Origin: Heterocephalus glaber
Lineage: Eukaryota > Chordata > Mammalia > Rodentia > Bathyergidae
Length of the DNA: 64,000 nt
Reading direction: 5' to 3'
NCBI RefSeq assembly: GCF_000247695.1
Contig: NW_004624781.1
Location: 15,058,228-15,122,227, forward strand
The notes under the pieces are model-generated. The model was not told where the DNA came from and made no database searches. It was given only the letters and a program-made list of their open reading frames with translations. The translations under genes were made by a program, and so were the position numbers. Of the stretch, positions 58,501-63,857 are shown one piece after another (positions within the stretch are counted from its first letter, which is position 1; each line of letters opens with the position of its first letter).

Positions 58501-59528
58501 TAAGGTTGGCAAACTGTTTTTCAGTAATGGTCCAGATGGTAAATACATCACATTTTGAGGGTTTACTATGTCTGTTGCAACCAGTGAGGTCTGCTACCAC
58601 TGTAGCACAGAGGAAGGGATAGACAGTAAATTAAATGAGTGAGTGTGTCTGTTTCCCAGTAAAACTTTATTTGTGAACACTAAAATTTTAATTTCATAAA
58701 ATTTTCATGTCATGAAATATATTATTTTACTTTTTAACCATTTAGATGGTGGCTAGAATTAAAGCCTGTCTTATAAGTTAAGTGATTGGTAATAGGAAGA
58801 CCCATGATATAACTCATTTATTATAGGAGGTAATGACAGTAAGCTGGGTTGACCCAGAGGCTGCTGTTTGTTTACCTCTGGGCTAAACAAAGTAGAGCAC
58901 TCCTGGAGAAAGACAAACATATGGATGTATCTTACTATCTAGGGAAGAATGTAGGAACATGATGGACATAAAAATTGCTGTTACAAAGAATCCTATCAAA
59001 TGTTTTGAGATGAATATCTTTTCAGTATTTGAAGGAATAGGAAAGCAAGAGAAAGATGAGTTGCCACTGTTATGTCCTGGAGGCCATTTATAATCTAAAG
59101 GAGAAGCTGTTTTGTGCATCAGAAACACTTTATATGACAGGAGGTGCCAGAATGAAAATTCAAGTCAAAATAGGGGGTGATAGATAAAGTATCTGATTAA
59201 AAAGAAGGGATCTTGGTTATATTTCAGGAAGCATTCTTTATCTTTGAAAAATAACTTTTTTTCTCTTTTGGTGTTTATCTTAGTGGGAATTTAGGTTTTA
59301 TAGGCATGGGCTAGATAAACAGTACATAGTGTTCTTCTAAACAAATGATCCATTATTGTTACTTTGTAATTTCATATCTAGGTTTGCAATTATAGATCAT
59401 CATCATTTTCTGATGTAGAAGCTCATTTTAGGACATCTCATGAAAACACTAAGAACTTGCTGTGTCCATTTTGTCTCAAAGTTATTAAAATTGCAACACC
59501 CTATATGCATCATTATATGAAGCATCAG
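25500..59528 (+). CDS. ZNF280D: ZNF280D, first 11 coding exons (470 codons; gene continues past the window)
   Basis: Joining 25500-25527, 31220-31372, 36590-36655, 36756-36895, 44676-44793, 47865-48035, 48183-48292, 54153-54370, 57536-57693, 58329-58429 and 59382-59528 gives 1410 nt, or 470 codons with no stop, and every junction is GT-AG with matching phase. I recognise the product as ZNF280D, a nuclear zinc-finger protein of the suppressor-of-hairy-wing-like ZNF280 family; the human protein is about 980 residues, so roughly the first half is here. Visible order: short N-terminus, EEEE and an eight-Asp run (37-44) followed by EPIFVGE, Ser/Pro-rich linker with KKPK (191-194), atypical C2HC finger (C244, C247, H260, C264), then C2H2 fingers at 323-343, 360-381, 390-411, 420-441 and 449-469, all C-X2-C-X12-H-X3/4-H. 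DNA binding in the nucleus is expected from the family; the exact target is not visible. Codon 471 onwards lies beyond 64000. Confidence 0.96.
25861..26258 (-). mobile_element. ERVL-MaLR LTR (MLT1/MST-like), minus strand
   Basis: Plus-strand landmarks 'tagtttgctaggactgccat', 'ttggcttgtagatggcc' and 'gaccctatctctaaatacag' are the inverse of the older mammalian MaLR LTR. Confidence 0.85.
26264..26362 (-). mobile_element. ID-type SINE, about 15-bp TSD
   Basis: Minus-strand copy inserted at the end of the old LTR. gcacagtgtagatta before and gcacagtatagatta after differ at one base. Confidence 0.92.
26683..26838 (-). mobile_element. B1 SINE
   Basis: Minus strand: 'ctcactgtgtaattcaggctg', with the repeated 'ggccttgaagtcaca'. 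Confidence 0.82.
26880..26995 (-). repeat. MIR fragment
   Basis: Inverted MIR: 'gtgaagtgaaggtttgaac'. Confidence 0.5.
27220..27347 (+). mobile_element. B1 SINE
   Basis: Plus strand with 'gggcttggtggtgctcctct', 'gttcgaggccagcctgaag' and a poly(A) tail. Confidence 0.85.
27495..27800 (+). mobile_element. LTR fragment (ERV1-like)
   Basis: 'ctaataaatgtggctgcttt' then a pyrimidine-rich U5-like tail, the layout of a gammaretrovirus-like LTR end. Family uncertain. Confidence 0.5.
27807..28205 (-). mobile_element. ERVL-MaLR-type LTR, minus strand
   Basis: Reverse complement of the family seen at 12583: 'cttagttactttcttgttgc', 'cagtttgtagaggtttcagt', ending 'gacatttagatagaagcaaca'. Confidence 0.85.
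28206..29052. other. Intron stretch, possibly old L1 at 28430-28760
   Basis: AT-rich. Some phrases resemble L1M 3' sequence. No gene seen. Confidence 0.4.
29065..29156 (-). mobile_element. ID-type SINE, 12-bp TSD
   Basis: Minus-strand copy. Target duplication tagtatcctttc at 29053-29064 and 29157-29168. Confidence 0.95.
29216..29302 (-). mobile_element. Older ID SINE
   Basis: Minus strand: 'gaacccaggccctctcacatg' and 'accactgagctgcatcccc'. Confidence 0.82.
29528..29623 (-). mobile_element. ID-type SINE, TSD tacttggtgaaaattt
   Basis: Minus-strand copy. The target duplication starts at 29511 and again at 29624 (one extra A in the second copy). Confidence 0.95.
29645..30135 (-). mobile_element. 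ERVL-MaLR-type LTR, minus strand
   Basis: Reverse orientation: 'ggaggaaaggtttattttgg', 'tttgtagaggttccagttc' and an end in 'cacataaca'. It is longer than its relatives, with extra sequence at 29820-30060. Confidence 0.82.
30207..30291 (-). mobile_element. ID-type SINE
   Basis: Minus-strand copy. cctctaccttttt flanks both sides (from 30192 and 30292). Confidence 0.92.
30300..31219. other. Intron stretch with (TCTG)n/(TCTA)n microsatellite
   Basis: AT-rich intronic DNA. A tetranucleotide tract lies at about 31002-31040. Nothing else is clear. Confidence 0.6.
31220..31372 (+). CDS. ZNF280D: ZNF280D coding exon 2 (acidic N-terminal segment)
   Basis: Encodes residues 10-60: [20 protein letters not shown], then a basic helix-like stretch, eight Asp codons written as pure GAT repeats (31300-31323) and EPIFVGEI. 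The MAELFMEC segment is the signature I used to name the gene. An in-frame ATG at 31231 (residue 14) has a much better context (A at -3, G at +4) than the upstream start, so it could be an alternative initiator. The acidic run beside PIFVG resembles a SUMO-interacting motif; that is inference. Confidence 0.96.
31300..31323 (+). repeat. ZNF280D: (GAT)8 coding microsatellite
   Basis: Eight pure GAT codons in coding exon 2 encode the Asp37-44 run. Human ZNF280D has a shorter Asp run as I recall it. Confidence 0.97.
31585..31672 (+). mobile_element. ID-type SINE, sense orientation
   Basis: Plus strand: 'ggccagggatttagctcagt', box B 'gagttcaatcc', ggtacc and poly(A). It lies 212 bp after coding exon 2. 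Confidence 0.94.
32124..32491 (-). mobile_element. ERVL-MaLR-type solo LTR, perfect 5-bp TSD
   Basis: Begins TGTTTTAGTTAC and ends CCAGAACA on the plus strand. Flanked by gatta at 32119-32123 and 32492-32496. Confidence 0.92.
32497..33311. other. Intron stretch with no identified feature
   Basis: AT-rich, no recognisable gene or repeat. Confidence 0.5.
33312..35596 (+). mobile_element. Full-length ERVL-MaLR element with both LTRs
   Basis: 5' LTR 33312-33684 and 3' LTR 35260-35596, both starting TGTTATGG. Flanked by ggagg at 33307-33311 and 35597-35601. The internal region starts 'gaatttggtaccag' and ends 'gggatggaa'. It contains only broken ORFs, of which the 149-codon one at 34516-34965 is not recognisable as gag or pol, as expected for non-autonomous MaLR. 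Collinear with the element at 15022-17849 and in the ZNF280D sense orientation. Confidence 0.9.
35121..35202 (-). mobile_element. ID-type SINE nested in the MaLR
   Basis: Minus-strand copy flanked by aaatgcctttt, about 35109 and 35204. Confidence 0.92.
35602..36589. other. Intron stretch with no identified feature
   Basis: AT-rich. A few L1-like phrases near 35800, too weak to call. Confidence 0.5.
36590..36655 (+). CDS. ZNF280D: ZNF280D coding exon 3
   Basis: 66-bp exon starting with AT that completes Asn61, then [20 protein letters not shown], closely matching the corresponding human segment. It ends with one base of a Gly codon before 'gtata'. Only a 100-bp intron separates it from the next exon. 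Confidence 0.93.
36756..36895 (+). CDS. ZNF280D: ZNF280D coding exon 4
   Basis: 140-bp exon, acceptor 'atacag', donor 'gtaagtg'. Encodes residues 83-129, Ser/Pro/Asn-rich, with [11 protein letters not shown] and VIVQPFSKP at its end. It ends on a codon boundary. No domain is visible; the segment is a flexible linker conserved among ZNF280D orthologues as I recall them. Confidence 0.94.
37066..37255 (+). mobile_element. ID+B1 composite SINE
   Basis: Plus strand: B1 'gccttgtggcacatgcctg', then ID 'gggctggggatgtagctcag'. Confidence 0.85.
37447..37600 (-). mobile_element. B1 SINE
   Basis: Minus strand: 'actatgtggcccaggctggc' and 'cctcccaagtgctggggtta'. The flanking ctgggccaagtgttctt copies (about 37426 and 37600) are its target duplication. 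Confidence 0.9.
37695..37860 (-). repeat. MIR
   Basis: Inverted MIR core with 'aaatgctgtgtattaa' and 'gtaggtactattatttcc'. Confidence 0.65.
38440..38965 (-). mobile_element. MLT1-type ERVL-MaLR LTR, minus strand
   Basis: Plus strand reads the inverse MLT1 consensus: 'tttctgtgggtcaggagtc', 'caacatggctcctttgcttc', 'ccaagaggtggggatgat' and 'agagtctgtctgccac'. Confidence 0.88.
39460..39535 (-). mobile_element. ID-type SINE
   Basis: Minus strand: 'ggtatcggagatcgaac' to 'gagctaaatcccgggcc'. Confidence 0.93.
39540..40250. other. Intron stretch with no identified feature
   Basis: AT-rich. No gene or repeat recognised. Confidence 0.5.
40266..40389 (+). mobile_element. Severely 5'-truncated L1 3' end
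   Basis: Only the last ~125 bp: 'catgtaaaggtacaaatccc', 'cattatattgtacacctaaa', 'ccaataaaattaatg' and poly(A). Flanked by agcaaaggtgg / agcaaagggtgg. Same 3' end as the L1 at 61666. Confidence 0.88.
40800..40925 (+). repeat. MIR fragment
   Basis: 'gacatgggctttgtaatcagg' resembles the MIR 5' half. Confidence 0.6.
40949..41103 (+). mobile_element. B1 SINE
   Basis: Plus strand: 'gctgggtgtggtggctcatg' and 'tagcctggactacatag', A-rich tail. Confidence 0.88.
41293..41375 (-). mobile_element. ID-type SINE
   Basis: Minus strand: poly(T), 'ggtaccagggatcgaac' to 'gctaaatccctggcc'. Confidence 0.93.
41468..41630 (-). mobile_element. B1 SINE, 13-bp TSD
   Basis: Minus strand. Target duplication agtcatatggcat at 41455-41467 and 41631-41643. 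Confidence 0.93.
41843..41878 (-). pseudogene. U2 snRNA 5'-end retrofragment
   Basis: The minus strand reads GCTTCTCGGACTTTTGGCTA followed by AGATCAAGTGTAGTAT: U2 snRNA nt ~1-40 with one change, then an A-rich stretch. It is far too short to be a functional U2 gene. Confidence 0.85.
41880..42420 (-). mobile_element. Probable old L1 fragment, interrupted by B1
   Basis: 'gaacatacaggttgtaat' and nearby phrases fit an inverted L1M 3' region. Confidence 0.45.
42062..42218 (-). mobile_element. B1 SINE
   Basis: Minus strand: 'gagacagggtcttgctgtc' to 'gtgccaccatgccg'. Confidence 0.88.
42490..42574 (-). mobile_element. ID-type SINE adjacent to a U2 fragment
   Basis: Minus strand: 'ggtactggggatcaaac' to 'gagctaaatctctggcc'. 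On the minus strand it lies immediately 3' of the U2 fragment, separated by an A-rich spacer. Confidence 0.92.
42588..42621 (-). pseudogene. U2 snRNA 5'-end retrofragment (second copy)
   Basis: The minus strand reads CTTCTCGGCCTTTTGGCTAA followed by GATCAAGTGTA: U2 nt ~1-35, perfect apart from its first bases, then 'aaaaaataaaa' and the SINE. Confidence 0.85.
42630..42775 (-). mobile_element. B1 SINE
   Basis: Minus strand: 'gagacagggtcaatatgtcc' to 'gtgccactagtcccagct'. Confidence 0.85.
43026..43112 (-). mobile_element. ID-type SINE, 16-bp TSD
   Basis: Minus-strand copy. Target duplication tcttctcacattttct at 43010-43025 and 43113-43128. Confidence 0.95.
43488..43570 (+). mobile_element. 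ID-type SINE, near-complete
   Basis: Plus strand, complete from 'gggccggggatttagctcag' through 'gtcccgagttccatccccgg' and taccAAAAAA. Intact-looking Pol III box A and box B make it a good representative of the family. Confidence 0.95.
44023..44109 (+). mobile_element. ID-type SINE, 12-bp TSD
   Basis: Plus-strand copy. Target duplication agatggctccaa at 44011-44022 and 44110-44121. Confidence 0.95.
44125..44675. other. Intron stretch with no identified feature
   Basis: AT-rich, nothing recognised before coding exon 5. Confidence 0.5.
44676..44793 (+). CDS. ZNF280D: ZNF280D coding exon 5
   Basis: 118-bp exon, acceptor 'tttaacag', donor 'gttggt' (a weaker donor than its neighbours). Residues 130-168 include [20 protein letters not shown], a motif I associate with ZNF280D. 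Too short and Met-poor to be found by ORF length. Confidence 0.93.
44794..45855. other. Intron stretch with no identified feature
   Basis: AT-rich and repeat-poor; only A/T-rich simple tracts. Confidence 0.5.
45862..46062 (-). mobile_element. ID+B1 composite SINE
   Basis: Minus strand: ID 'tgaacccaggacctggtgc', then B1-like 'gaggcagggtccctcaaac'. Confidence 0.82.
46675..46895 (-). repeat. MIR, nearly full length
   Basis: Inverted MIR: 'ttattgagtgcttgctatgt', 'gaggaaactgagattcagag' and 'ttggacttgaactc'. Confidence 0.85.
46896..47864. other. Intron stretch with no identified feature
   Basis: AT-rich, no repeat recognised. Confidence 0.5.
47865..48035 (+). CDS. ZNF280D: ZNF280D coding exon 6 (Ser/Pro-rich, KKPK)
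   Basis: 171-bp exon, acceptor 'ttctag', donor 'gtaaat'. Residues 169-225 include [25 protein letters not shown] and a Ser-rich tail ending SQAMPSK. The KKPK cluster (191-194) could act as a nuclear localisation signal. The following intron is only 147 bp. Confidence 0.94.
48183..48292 (+). CDS. ZNF280D: ZNF280D coding exon 7 (start of atypical finger)
   Basis: 110-bp exon, acceptor 'attttag', donor 'gtaaaa'. Encodes residues 226-262 with [21 protein letters not shown]244 and C247, 12 spacer residues, H260. The fourth ligand is supplied by C264 or C265 in the next exon, giving a C2HC-type finger split by an intron. Confidence 0.95.
48293..49850. other. Intron stretch, short ID fragment at about 48335-48375
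   Basis: Contains 'ggttggtatagctcagtgg', a partial ID. L1/HAL1-like phrases may lie at 48500-49300, but too weakly to define. Confidence 0.45.
49861..50020 (-). mobile_element. B1 SINE, 10-bp TSD
   Basis: Minus strand. Target duplication tacttttctc at 49851-49860 and 50021-50030. Confidence 0.92.
50031..50655. other. Intron stretch, possible old L1 remnant
   Basis: Pyrimidine-rich. Several overlapping shadow ORFs, no known product. Confidence 0.4.
50660..50746 (-). mobile_element. ID SINE
   Basis: Minus strand: 'gtgctggggattgaactcag' and 'tgcatgctaggcaagtgctc'. Confidence 0.85.
51033..51128 (+). mobile_element. Degenerate B1 SINE
   Basis: Plus strand: 'ggtggcacgtggctataatc' and 'accagtttgggccatatagt'. 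Confidence 0.7.
51272..51355. mobile_element. 84-bp hAT MITE, perfect 8-bp TSD
   Basis: Starts TAGTGGTTGTGAACCTATGG and ends in the reverse complement of CAGTGATGGAGAACCTTTTA, the same ends as the 1865-2221 element. Flanked by gtatatgg at 51264-51271 and 51356-51363. Confidence 0.85.
51364..52035. other. Intron stretch with no identified feature
   Basis: AT-rich, no gene or clear repeat. Confidence 0.5.
52036..52125 (+). mobile_element. ID SINE
   Basis: Plus strand: 'gtgctggagatgagctcagc' and 'gagttcaattcccagtact'. Confidence 0.85.
52300..52454 (-). mobile_element. B1 SINE, 10-bp TSD
   Basis: Minus strand. agcacttaaa at 52290-52299 and 52455-52464. Confidence 0.93.
52676..52826 (-). mobile_element. 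B1 SINE
   Basis: Minus strand: 'gagacagagtttctctgtag' to 'actaccacacccagct'. tgtcactttttt-like flank on both sides. Confidence 0.88.
53281..53420 (-). mobile_element. B1 SINE
   Basis: Minus strand: 'gagacagggtcttgctatg' to 'gaatgctgggaatacaggtg'. Confidence 0.88.
53421..54152. other. Intron stretch with no identified feature
   Basis: AT-rich, repeat-poor up to the exon 8 polypyrimidine tract. A short (AAAT)n tract lies at about 54110-54127. Confidence 0.55.
54153..54370 (+). CDS. ZNF280D: ZNF280D coding exon 8
   Basis: 218-bp exon, acceptor 'tctttcag', donor 'gtatgt'. Residues 263-334 begin [18 protein letters not shown], continue through [20 protein letters not shown] and end with the first half of finger 2 (C323, C326). 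The finger's histidines lie in the next exon. The translation matches human ZNF280D closely, apart from a few changes near residues 282-288. Confidence 0.96.
54371..57137. other. Intron stretch, largely repeat-free
   Basis: About 2.8 kb of AT-rich intron. Part of 55080-55480 may be old L1. A (GTAT)n-like tract lies at about 55315-55335. No gene seen. Confidence 0.5.
57153..57249 (-). mobile_element. ID-type SINE, 15-bp TSD
   Basis: Minus-strand copy about 290 bp before coding exon 9. Target duplication catctaaacattttt at 57138-57152 and 57250-57264. Confidence 0.95.
57536..57693 (+). CDS. ZNF280D: ZNF280D coding exon 9 (fingers 2 and 3)
   Basis: 158-bp exon, acceptor 'tttatag', donor 'gtatgt'. 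It completes finger 2 (H339, H343), carries [18 protein letters not shown] and a full finger 3 (C360, C363, H376, H381), and ends THTPHEFS plus one base. It is richer in G and C than its surroundings (GC-ending codons such as tgccagcattgc), unlike the AT-ending codons of the other exons. Essentially identical to human as I recall it. Confidence 0.96.
58040..58230 (+). repeat. MIR
   Basis: Plus strand: 'attttggagctgaacagctt', 'gagtttatacaagttactgc' and 'aaaactgcttggtactcag'. Confidence 0.75.
58329..58429 (+). CDS. ZNF280D: ZNF280D coding exon 10 (finger 4)
   Basis: 101-bp exon, acceptor 'ttttag', donor 'gtaaaa'. Residues 388-421 hold a complete C2H2 finger (C390, C393, H406, H411), then KPGEMPYIC, a TGEKP-like linker, with the first Cys (C420) of finger 5. 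Confidence 0.95.
58497..58690. repeat. Old hAT-Charlie-type DNA transposon fossil
   Basis: 'aaggttggcaaactgttttt', 'ggtccagatggtaaatac' and 'gtaaaactttatttgtgaac' match the ancient mammalian MER-type hAT consensus. A later part at 58740-58870 ('tgacccagaggctgctgt') may be its other end. Confidence 0.7.
58870..59381. other. Intron stretch with no identified feature
   Basis: AT-rich; short minus-strand ORF without known product. Confidence 0.5.
59382..59528 (+). CDS. ZNF280D: ZNF280D coding exon 11 (fingers 5 and 6)
   Basis: 147-bp exon of 49 whole codons, acceptor 'atatctag', donor 'gtgaga'. It completes finger 5 (C420, C423, H436, H441) and carries finger 6 (C449, C452, H465, H469). It ends MKHQ at residue 470. 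I searched the rest of the window for the next exon, which should continue with a KKGIHRC-like sequence, and did not find it. Confidence 0.95.
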
Positions 59529-59875
59529 GTGAGATTTACTAATTCTTATTTGTTTGTGATATCTTAGCAAAAAGATTGATTATAACTCAGATCATTGATT
59601 AGAATTGTCCTGCAAGGGAAGCAGAGTTGTTCCAAGTTACACAATTAATTTACAGGTTATGCAGAATTACTTGTGAAACTTCCACTTTTCCTTATTTCCT
59701 TTCTGGTGATAATGTGACCCATAAGTAATGAAAGTTCTGAAAGAAAGCTAGAAATAGGAAGTCTAGGTTTGAGAGAAAAAACGGTGAGTGGAATATACAA
59801 AACATTGGATATTTTATAGTTTAAGAGTACATATGAGAATGATTTTGAAGGGACTTATCAAAAGGAAGGGAAAAG

Positions 59876-59959
59876 GGCTGGGGATTTAGCTCAGTGGTTG
59901 TGCCGCCTGCCTCACAAATGCAAGGTCCCGAGTTTGATCCCTGGTACCAAAAAAAAAAA
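59876..59959 (+). mobile_element. ID-type SINE, 15-bp TSD
   Basis: Plus-strand copy. Target duplication aaaggaagggaaaag at 59861-59875 and 59960-59974. Confidence 0.95.
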
Positions 59960-59974
59960 AAAGGAAGGGAAAAG

Positions 59975-61500
59975 ATGAGTTTGAACTGAGAAGAAATGAT
60001 TGAGGACTCTTAATCTTTTCCTCTTTCTCTTCAAATTTTATCTCTACTTTTTAGCCGTCTATTAATATTATGAGATTTGTTGTCATCATAGACCCAGTTT
60101 ATAGCTGTATATATGAACAGTGCCAGAGAACTAAATTTACATTATAACTTGTTTCTTGGATAGCTTCTGCCAGTTCTGCTATGGGTATTAGTGCTTGCAT
60201 TCTTTCTTATAATTCTTTTGTTAGCTTAATGGTTCTTTTCCTGAAGTAGTGAAACTATCCTTTGTATCAGCTAAAAATGTTGGTATAACGTTGAGTGCTT
60301 GAAAGATCAATAGTGCTTTTATCAAATTCAGAAGCCAGTGAATTTTCTGGATCTGATTGTCTAATCAGGTTTTGCCTATTCACCAAAAGCCTCAGTGCAT
60401 TTTATCAATTACATTGGCACACCAGTTGGCACACTAATTTGTTCACCATTGTATTCACTTTGCTGTCAATTTTACTTGTTAGATAATCATGAAATCATTT
60501 TGTTATTTTTAATTGGGAAAGATCATAAAAATCGAATTTCCAAATGAATTAGGGATCCACCTATATGGTCACTGGGTCATCATCTATCCTTGAGAAGCTC
60601 TGGCGAGATCTATTCTAGGGTATCCCCAACAGGTTCCATCAGGTGTTAAAAGGGATTTGATAAATGCCTAGATATACAAAATTAAGTAGCTTTGTTTGTC
60701 TGTTTTTTAGAACAAGGCTTCTCAGAGCTTTTAATATCTAATGGATATTATATATCTACAGGATATAGTATGTATCATTTCCCAAACTTATTTGACTACG
60801 AAACTCTGTATTTGAACAATACCTATCAGCTTTTTTCTTTTTTTTCCCCATTTTTTAATCATAAACAGAGTTTGGGAAACATATTCTTGATATTCTACAT
60901 TTCCTTTTTGGACTGATAATTTTAAAAGAGAGAGTTAGGTATAAAGCAGTAGCTATTTTATCATGAAGTTTTTAAGAAATTTTCCCCAGATTCTTTATTA
61001 AGCTCTAGAGTGAGGATACATGTGGGGCTAATGATGACTGTGATCAAGATAAAGTGGTCCATGTAGTAATTTTATAGTCAGATCTTCACACTCAGAGTTG
61101 TCTTGTGTGCTGAGTTTTCTTTTTTGTTTGTTTGGTGTCCCTGGGAAGTAGAGAGCCCCCAGTTAAAAGAGGTAATGTAAAGAGGTAATATTAATAACAA
61201 GGAACATCAAGCACCCTCAACATATTTACAGTTTATATTTATGAAAGGCTAGAAAACAACAGGTGAGTGAGATTATAAAGTAGTGATTGAGATGACATTA
61301 TAAGTGCAATTTAAGCCAATAAGAATCATTGATCCTTATATCTCATTTTATTGTATGTGAAGACCTCAGTTGTAATTTTTTTCTTTAAAAGGTTAAACAG
61401 TTGCATCCTGGGTGATTTTAGAGCTAGCAACCTAGTTCATATAACTTTTAAGACATAATGAGCCTTCCTTTTGACTGGAACCACCATCTTCCAGTAATTT
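59975..61500. other. Intron stretch with no identified feature
   Basis: AT-rich. No further ZNF280D exon, gene or clear repeat is visible. Confidence 0.5.
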
Positions 61501-61665
61501 GCCAAAATGACAACCACAACAGGGAAGGAGAAGAACCTGGTATATGTTCTCTAGGCCTTTTAGCAAGCATGGGGTTTTTCCTTTGGCCACATATATGCAA
61601 ATCTACAAAAAGGGTGATATTGTAGACATCAAGGGAACGAGTACTATTTAAAAAGGAATGCCCCA

Positions 61666-62794
61666 AAAGCCCTTTCCTGTGGGCTGGGAGCAGCGGGAGG
61701 GATGGTGACCAGGAAGCCCCTTCCTCTGGACCAGGAGCAGTGGGACAGCGGCTCAGAAGCTGCTATCATGAAATCAACCAATCACAAATGCTGGTGGGGC
61801 TGTGGGGAAAGAGGAACACTGCTCCACTGCTGGTGGGAGTGTAGACTGGTGCAACCACTGTGGAAATCAGTATGGAGATACCTCAAAGAACTAGGACTGG
61901 ACTTCCCATTTGACCCCACTATTCCACTGCTGGGGATCTTGAGAATTAAAAGAATCATACCACAGTGATATATGTGCACCCATGTTCATAGCAGCACAGT
62001 TTGTAATAGCTAAAACTTGGAAACAGCCCAAATGGCCATCAACTGGAGACTGGGTAAAGAAAATGTGTTTTTTTTATAAAATAGAGTACTACTCAGCTAT
62101 AAAAAATGAGAAATTAGAGACATTTATAGCTAAGTGGATGCACATTGAGGCAGTACTCTTAAGTGAAATAAATAGGACACACATGAATAAATTCCGAATA
62201 GTTTCTCTGGTGTGAGAAACTGAAAGTGTAAGTAAGGACTAAATGTATAATAGGTAATGTGAAATAGGAAGAAAAGGGGCAAAGGGGAAGAAAGTGGGAG
62301 GGCTAAAGAAAGGGATAGACGGGAATGGGATTAATATGAGAAAATGGAAAAATAGGAACAAAATCTTTGTAAATAGGGAGGACTGGAGGGGTTGAAGGGA
62401 GGGTTGGGCAAGGGTGAAAAACAAGAACCACGAGAGACTATGTAAAGGTGCAAATTTCCAATGATGAATGTCATTATATTGTATACCTAAAATGTACCAA
62501 TAATTAGAATGAATAATTGAAAATGTAAAATAGGAAGAAAAAGGTCCAAAGGAGTAGGAGTAGTGGGAGGGGCAGGGGAAAGGAAAGAAGGGAAAGGAAA
62601 AATGATGAGAAATGGAAAAAATGGAAATAAAGTCTTTGTAAATAGGGAAGGGTGGAGGGCGTGAAGGGAGGGAGGGCTAGGAATGGGGAAAAAATAAGAA
62701 CTAAGTGCATTATGTAAAGGTACAATTCCCAATGAGAAATGTAATTGTGTTGTATACCTACAATGTACCAATAAAAGAATTTAATTAAAAAAAA
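61666..62794 (+). mobile_element. L1 inserted in the RPL21 pseudogene, 17-bp TSD
   Basis: Flanked by taaaaaggaatgcccca (61649-61665) and taaaaaggaatacccca (62795-62811). It starts with a GC-rich block, then the C-terminal ORF2 Cys-rich motif (CWWGC, seven residues, H, four residues, C) from about 61785, a frame break near 61970 and the ORF2 end near 62213. The 3' UTR follows in two tandem copies and a poly(A)-like end. Confidence 0.92.
62262..62790 (+). repeat. Tandem duplication of the L1 3' UTR
   Basis: Two consecutive ~260-bp units each run from 'aaataggaagaaaa' through 'tctttgtaaataggga' to 'aatgtaccaata' (ends near 62505 and 62772). The L1s at 22387 and 40266 show only one. Confidence 0.88.
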
Positions 62795-63129
62795 TAAAAA
62801 GGAATACCCCACAAATGTCACCTTGGCAAAACTGGAAGAGTCTCCAGTGCTACCCATCATGCTCTTGGCATTGTTGTAAACAAGCAAATTAAGGGCAAGA
62901 TTCTTGCCAAGAGAATTAATGTACATACTGAGCATCCGAAGCACTCTTAAGAGTTGAAATAGTGTCCTGAAACTCATCAAGGAAAATGTAAGAAAAAGAA
63001 GGAAGCTAAAGAGAAAGGTACCTGGGTTCATTGGAAGTGCCAGCCTGTCCCACCCAGTGAAACTTCCTGAGAACCAATGGGAAGGAGCCTGAGCTGCCAG
63101 AACCTGTTCCCTATGAATTCATGGGATAA

Positions 63130-63550
63130 GCTGGGGATGTAGCTCTGGCATTCAGCACCTAATCAGTGGCCAAGTATTCCAGGCCTTGCTTAAAAATAAA
63201 GCATCCTGAATTGTAAGGATGCTTTTCTTAATTGAACAGGCATGTGGTGCCTTTACCTTAGAGAAACAAATACTTAGAGCAGGTTCTTACTGTACCTAGT
63301 TAGTTCTGTCAGGTCTTTACTCTTCAGCGTTTCTTGCTGAAAGATGTGAGGTATTGTGCAGCTGTATACTCAAATGGCCAAATAGTTATGTAATATTTAT
63401 ATTGGCTCAAAGATTCTCTAAATCACTATAGGGAAAAGATGTATGGCATTTCAGTTAAATAAGTAAATAGTTTAAAGCAAAGAAAAATAATGAGAGAACT
63501 TCTTATGTATTAAATAAATTTATTAGATCCTTAATAAAATAATAAGCAGT
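63130..63550. other. Intron stretch after RPL21 pseudogene
   Basis: Starts with a possible short ID remnant (about 63130-63180). Otherwise nothing recognised. Confidence 0.45.
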
Positions 63551-63559
63551 TTACATATA

Positions 63560-63755
63560 CTAATCACCCTATGACAGCAGGTTGTTTAGTCCTCACATGC
63601 ATTTTCTTGTTTCATCTTCATAACTGTCATATGTATATTGTTACTTCTATTTTATAAATGAGGAAAAAGCTTTAGAGAAAGTAACTTGCTTAATGTCACA
63701 TTGTCTAATCAAAGGCAGAGTCAAAATTTGACTTTAGAGCCCAAATTCTACTACT
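63560..63755 (-). repeat. MIR fragment
   Basis: Inverted MIR: 'tattttataaatgaggaaaa', 'aaagtaacttgcttaatgtc' and 'aaaggcagagtcaaaatttg'. Confidence 0.7.
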
Positions 63756-63857
63756 GTGTAACAGAATTGGATTTCACATTGGGATTAGATCCAGAGGTAG
63801 AAATTATATATAGTAAGGTTTAAAAATACTGTATGCTCATTTAAAAAATACATTATG

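Larger units (their letters stand above)
61507..63129 (+). pseudogene. RPL21 processed pseudogene split by an L1
   Basis: The ATG at 61507 starts [14 protein letters not shown] sequence. Codons for [15 protein letters not shown] residues follow up to 61665, and the remainder resumes at 62796 ([29 protein letters not shown]) and ends at a TAA at 63127-63129. It is intronless, with several in-frame stops and frameshifts. It derives from ribosomal protein L21 of the 60S subunit and is non-functional. The L1 sits between the two halves with a duplicated target. Confidence 0.92.

Noticed and set aside
61702..61968. 88-codon ORF as a novel gene
   Set aside because: It is the C-terminal Cys-rich end of L1 ORF2.
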